Shown here: piece after piece, positions 36,049-38,768 of the stretch
Position numbering within the stretch: the stretch's first letter is position 1
How the letters are laid out: each line of letters starts with the position of its first letter
NCBI GenBank assembly: GCA_001800825.1
Contig: MGWD01000051.1
Coordinates: 9,910 to 48,677 of the forward strand
Length of the DNA stretch: 38,768 bases
Origin: Euryarchaeota archaeon RBG_19FT_COMBO_69_17
Lineage (GTDB): Archaea > Thermoplasmatota > Thermoplasmata > RBG-16-68-12
Direction of reading: 5' to 3'
Program-made: the position numbers and the translations under genes
The notes under the pieces: model-generated
Told to the model about the DNA's origin: nothing
Seen by the model: the letters and a program-made list of their open reading frames with translations, nothing else
Database searches by the model: none

Positions 36049-36825
36049 GTGGCCCTCGCCTCGCAGCCGGACTCCGCCCCGCTCCCTGTTGCGCCTGAGG
36101 CTTGGGCCTCCCTCGCCCGCGGGGATCTCGAGGCGTCGACTTTCTGGGACTTCCCGGACCAGGGCTCGCCCCTTGGCCCCGCGGGCGATGCCCGGTTCAA
36201 CGGCGTGACCCCGTCCGGGTGCGTCCGGAACCTCGTTCGGCGCTACACGCGCCCGGGCGACCTCGTCGTGGACCCCATGGCGGGGTCGGGAACGACTCTC
36301 GACGTGGCCCGCGCCCTCGGCCGGCGCGCGGTCGGGTTCGACCTCGTCCCCCGCCGGCGGGACATCGGCCGCGCAGACGCGAGGGCGTGCCCCCTCGCGG
36401 ACGGTGTCGCTACCCTCGCCGTCGTGGACTCCCCCTACTCGGATAACGTACGATACGGAGAGGACCCCCGGTGCCTCGGACGGATCCCGTGCGAGGACCC
36501 GCGGTTCTACGCGGAGATGGCCCGGGTCGCGTCGGAGGTCCGCCGGGTCCTCGCGCCCGGCGGCGTCCTCGCCTGGATCATCAGCGACGCGTACCGCGCA
36601 GGCCGCTACACTCCCGTGGGGTTCCTCCTGTTCGACGTCCTCCGGCGCCACTTCGATCCCGTCGACACGATCGTCCTCGTCCGGCATCACGACCGCTCGG
36701 GGTCCCCCTTGTGGGAGCACCGGGCCCGGCGGTTCAACTTCTACCTCCGGGGCTTCAAGTTCCTGTTCCTCCTCCGAAAGAGGGACCCGGGACAGGGAGG
36801 GGACATCCCATGGACAACGCGTTGA
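36049..36825 (+). CDS. SAM-dependent DNA methylase-like protein (N4/N6 type)
   Basis: Motif I VVDPMAGSGTTLDVARALGRRAVGFDL; motif IV-like VVDSPYSDNVRYG; GTG start. Confidence 0.75.
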   Translation: MALASQPDSAPLPVAPEAWASLARGDLEASTFWDFPDQGSPLGPAGDARFNGVTPSGCVRNLVRRYTRPGDLVVDPMAGSGTTLDVARALGRRAVGFDLVPRRRDIGRADARACPLADGVATLAVVDSPYSDNVRYGEDPRCLGRIPCEDPRFYAEMARVASEVRRVLAPGGVLAWIISDAYRAGRYTPVGFLLFDVLRRHFDPVDTIVLVRHHDRSGSPLWEHRARRFNFYLRGFKFLFLLRKRDPGQGGDIPWTTR

Positions 36826-37232
36826 CGAAGGCGGGCGTGGAACCGAGGGCGATCGTCGAGCGACTCCGGTCCGTCGCGGGAGAGCATGCGCGGAGCCGGG
36901 CGGACCGGGTCCGGGCGCGGGTCGGGGGCCACTGGATCGGCCTCCGCAGCGTCGCCCGGGACCGCGTGTTCGCGGAGGTGCGCCCCTCGCGGACGAAGGT
37001 CGAGGTGTTCCTCCTCCCCGCGCCGCGGGACCTCCGCGATCCCCATGGGCTCGCGAAGAAGGTCCCGCCTTCCCGGGGCTGGGGCTGGTTCCGCAGCCGC
37101 CTCGTGATCGCCTCGGTCGCCGACGCGGATCGCGCCTCGGCCCTCGTTCGGCAGTCGTATGACGCCCTCCAGGGACGGGCGGACGGCGGCCGCTCCGCGC
37201 GCCGCCGCGCGCGGCGCAGGGAAACGTCTTAA
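36810..37232 (+). CDS. DUF5655-like protein
   Basis: [69 protein letters not shown] resembles DUF5655; start ATG 36810 overlaps the methylase 3' end by 16 nt. Confidence 0.65.
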   Translation: MDNALTKAGVEPRAIVERLRSVAGEHARSRADRVRARVGGHWIGLRSVARDRVFAEVRPSRTKVEVFLLPAPRDLRDPHGLAKKVPPSRGWGWFRSRLVIASVADADRASALVRQSYDALQGRADGGRSARRRARRRETS

Positions 37233-37235
37233 TAG
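37225..37235 (+). promoter_or_regulatory. rpl15e: TATA-like element CGTCTTAATAG for rpl15e
   Basis: AT-rich element about 86-96 nt upstream of ATG 37321, implying an unusually long leader here. Confidence 0.45.
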
Positions 37236-37320
37236 GACCCCCTCCTTGGAGCGCCGCTTTCAGCGTCCCTGGTCGGGAGATGTACCTTCGGGCGAATCCG
37301 CAAATCCAGGGGGTAGGTCC

Positions 37321-37983
37321 ATGGCAGAGGAACCCAAGGCTCCGGAACCGGAGCCCAGCATCGCGGGCGAGGAGGAGACGAAACCTCCCGCGAGACCGCG
37401 GAACTTGTACGGCTACGTGAAGAAGGCGTGGAAGAACCCCCACGCGGGCGTCGTCGAGGAGACCCACTGGCAGCGCCTCGTGGACTGGCGCCACGGCCCC
37501 GCAATCGGCCGGATCGAGCGGCCCACGCGGATCGATCGGGCGCGGGAGCTCGGGTACCGCGCGAAGCAGGGGTACATCCTCGTGCGGGCCCGCGTCCGGC
37601 GGGGCGGCCGGCGGAAGCCGCACCCCATGGGCGGCCGGAAGGCGAAGCGCCGCGGCCTCCGGAAGATCACGATGGCGAAGTCGATCCAGCGGATCGCGGA
37701 GGAGCGGGTCGCCCGGCGGTTCCCGAACCTCGAGATCCTCAACTCGTATTGGGTCGGGGAGGACGGGCTCCACAAGTACTACGAGGTCATCCTCGTGGAC
37801 CCCGAGCACCCCGTGATCCGGAGCGACCCCAAGATCAACTGGATCTGCGAGCCCGCGAACCGGGGCCGGGCCTTCCGTGGCCTGACATCCGCGGGGAAGA
37901 AGGGCCGCGGCCTCCTGCACAAAGGCAAGGGCGCGGAGAAGGTTCGCCCGAGCATCGGGGCCCACGAGCGCAAGGGCAAGTGA
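37321..37983 (+). CDS. rpl15e: 50S ribosomal protein L15e with N-terminal extension
   Basis: [83 protein letters not shown]15e; preceded by [28 protein letters not shown]. Confidence 0.95.
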   Translation: MAEEPKAPEPEPSIAGEEETKPPARPRNLYGYVKKAWKNPHAGVVEETHWQRLVDWRHGPAIGRIERPTRIDRARELGYRAKQGYILVRARVRRGGRRKPHPMGGRKAKRRGLRKITMAKSIQRIAEERVARRFPNLEILNSYWVGEDGLHKYYEVILVDPEHPVIRSDPKINWICEPANRGRAFRGLTSAGKKGRGLLHKGKGAEKVRPSIGAHERKGK

Positions 37984-37989
37984 CCGCCG

Positions 37990-38768
37990 TCACGCGCCGC
38001 GAATCCGCCGCGCCCACCCTTCGACCTCCTCGTCGGCGAGGCCGATGAGGGGCTCGAAGACGGGCACGGGGACAGCCGGCCGGCCCGAGGGATCGAACCC
38101 GATCCACCGGGTCCCGATGAAGAGGGCCTCTGCCCGCGCGACGCGGACGAGCTCCGGGAGGTCCCCGGGCCCGCGGTACGGCAGGACCTTCAGGTGGGTG
38201 TCCCACCGCCGGAGCGCGTCGAGGTCGGGACCGTCCTCCGCCGCGGCGACGACAACCCGGCACCCGCGCTTCATCCCCATCCACGCGGCGACCATGCCCG
38301 CCGCCGCGTCGACGACGGCGAGGGCCCGACCCTGGCTCCCGAGGGGCAGGCCCCCGGGCCCCGGCCACACCTCCTGGAATACGAACCCGCGGTTCTGCCG
38401 CACTTCGACGTGGAACTCGAGGTCGGGGCGGCTCAGGTCCACCCGGCTCCCGGGGACCGCGGCCTGGACCGCGGCGCCGAGGTCCCGCGCGAGGTCCTGG
38501 CTCGTGAAGGGGTGCGTCCCCGTCCGCCGGGTCCGGAGGGCGAACGAGGCCCCGGACGTCAGGGCCGCGGAGGCGACCTGGACGACCCGCTCCCGCAACG
38601 CCCCGACGTCCGCGGGGACCTCGATCGCGGGGCTCATCGAGACGACGCCGAACACACGCCCGAGGATTCGCCGCGCAGCCTCGGGGTCGGCCGTGTGGAC
38701 GTACACGCGGGCCTCGTCGGCCTCCGTGATGCACTCGACCCGGTCCGCGGCGAACATGTCCTGGATGT
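37990..38768 (-). CDS. ThiI-like THUMP/PP-loop protein with degenerate PP-loop; 5' end beyond the window
   Basis: THUMP-like region SFALRTRRTGTHPFTSQDLARDLGAAVQ...; GPGGLPLGSQGRALAVVDAAAGMVAAWMGMKRGC aligns with the ThiI PP-loop region; VFEPLIGLADEEVEGWARRI matches the ThiI xPLIGxxKxE region. Frame stays open to the window end. Confidence 0.75.
   Translation of the reverse strand, partial: IQDMFAADRVECITEADEARVYVHTADPEAARRILGRVFGVVSMSPAIEVPADVGALRERVVQVASAALTSGASFALRTRRTGTHPFTSQDLARDLGAAVQAAVPGSRVDLSRPDLEFHVEVRQNRGFVFQEVWPGPGGLPLGSQGRALAVVDAAAGMVAAWMGMKRGCRVVVAAAEDGPDLDALRRWDTHLKVLPYRGPGDLPELVRVARAEALFIGTRWIGFDPSGRPAVPVPVFEPLIGLADEEVEGWARRIRGA

Noticed and set aside
36049-36825. Complete restriction-modification system
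   Set aside because: No recognisable endonuclease or specificity subunit next to the methylase; kept only as a methylase/DUF5655 hypothesis.
38085-38110. tRNA T-arm-like string GGGATCGAACCCGATCC
   Set aside because: Lies inside the ThiI-like coding frame and no acceptor, D or anticodon arms surround it; no tRNA found in the window.

Overview
This is a high-GC, densely coded archaeal chromosome segment. I support about 43 protein-coding genes. Markers include RadA, family B DNA polymerase, aIF2-beta with a TRAM domain, ribosomal proteins S8e and L15e, SRP19, Trm5, diphthine synthase, archaeal phosphopantothenate synthetase, pyruvoyl-dependent arginine decarboxylase, presenilin-like protease, type II MetAP, TldD/TldE and YchF. 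The content suggests a euryarchaeal, possibly Thermoplasmatota, genome; this is inference, since no search was run. I see no rRNA, tRNA, CRISPR array, prophage or transposase. Most of the long ORFs in the track are antisense or frame-shifted shadows caused by high GC. Most of the window is housekeeping.

The least ordinary part is a two-gene unit at 27063-31114. It encodes a TPR protein and, overlapping it by 4 nt, a ~1109-aa protein with five zinc ribbons, a helix-hairpin-helix-like segment, a TPR-like segment, a juxtamembrane (X)VNG repeat, a TM helix, two 'IDGxFxDW' ectodomains and a PEF-CTERM-like tail. A second gene that the ORF track missed (complement 1..508, open at the window edge) shares the zinc ribbon/helical-hairpin/zinc ribbon layout.

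Other points worth a look: a ThiI-like protein whose PP-loop is degenerate, a DUF211 gene with no AUG/GUG/UUG start at its expected N-terminus, a DNA-methylase-like gene overlapping a DUF5655-like gene, a DUF1611-phosphopantothenate synthetase coupled pair, and a recurring YCTTAA-type promoter element that corrects several start codons.
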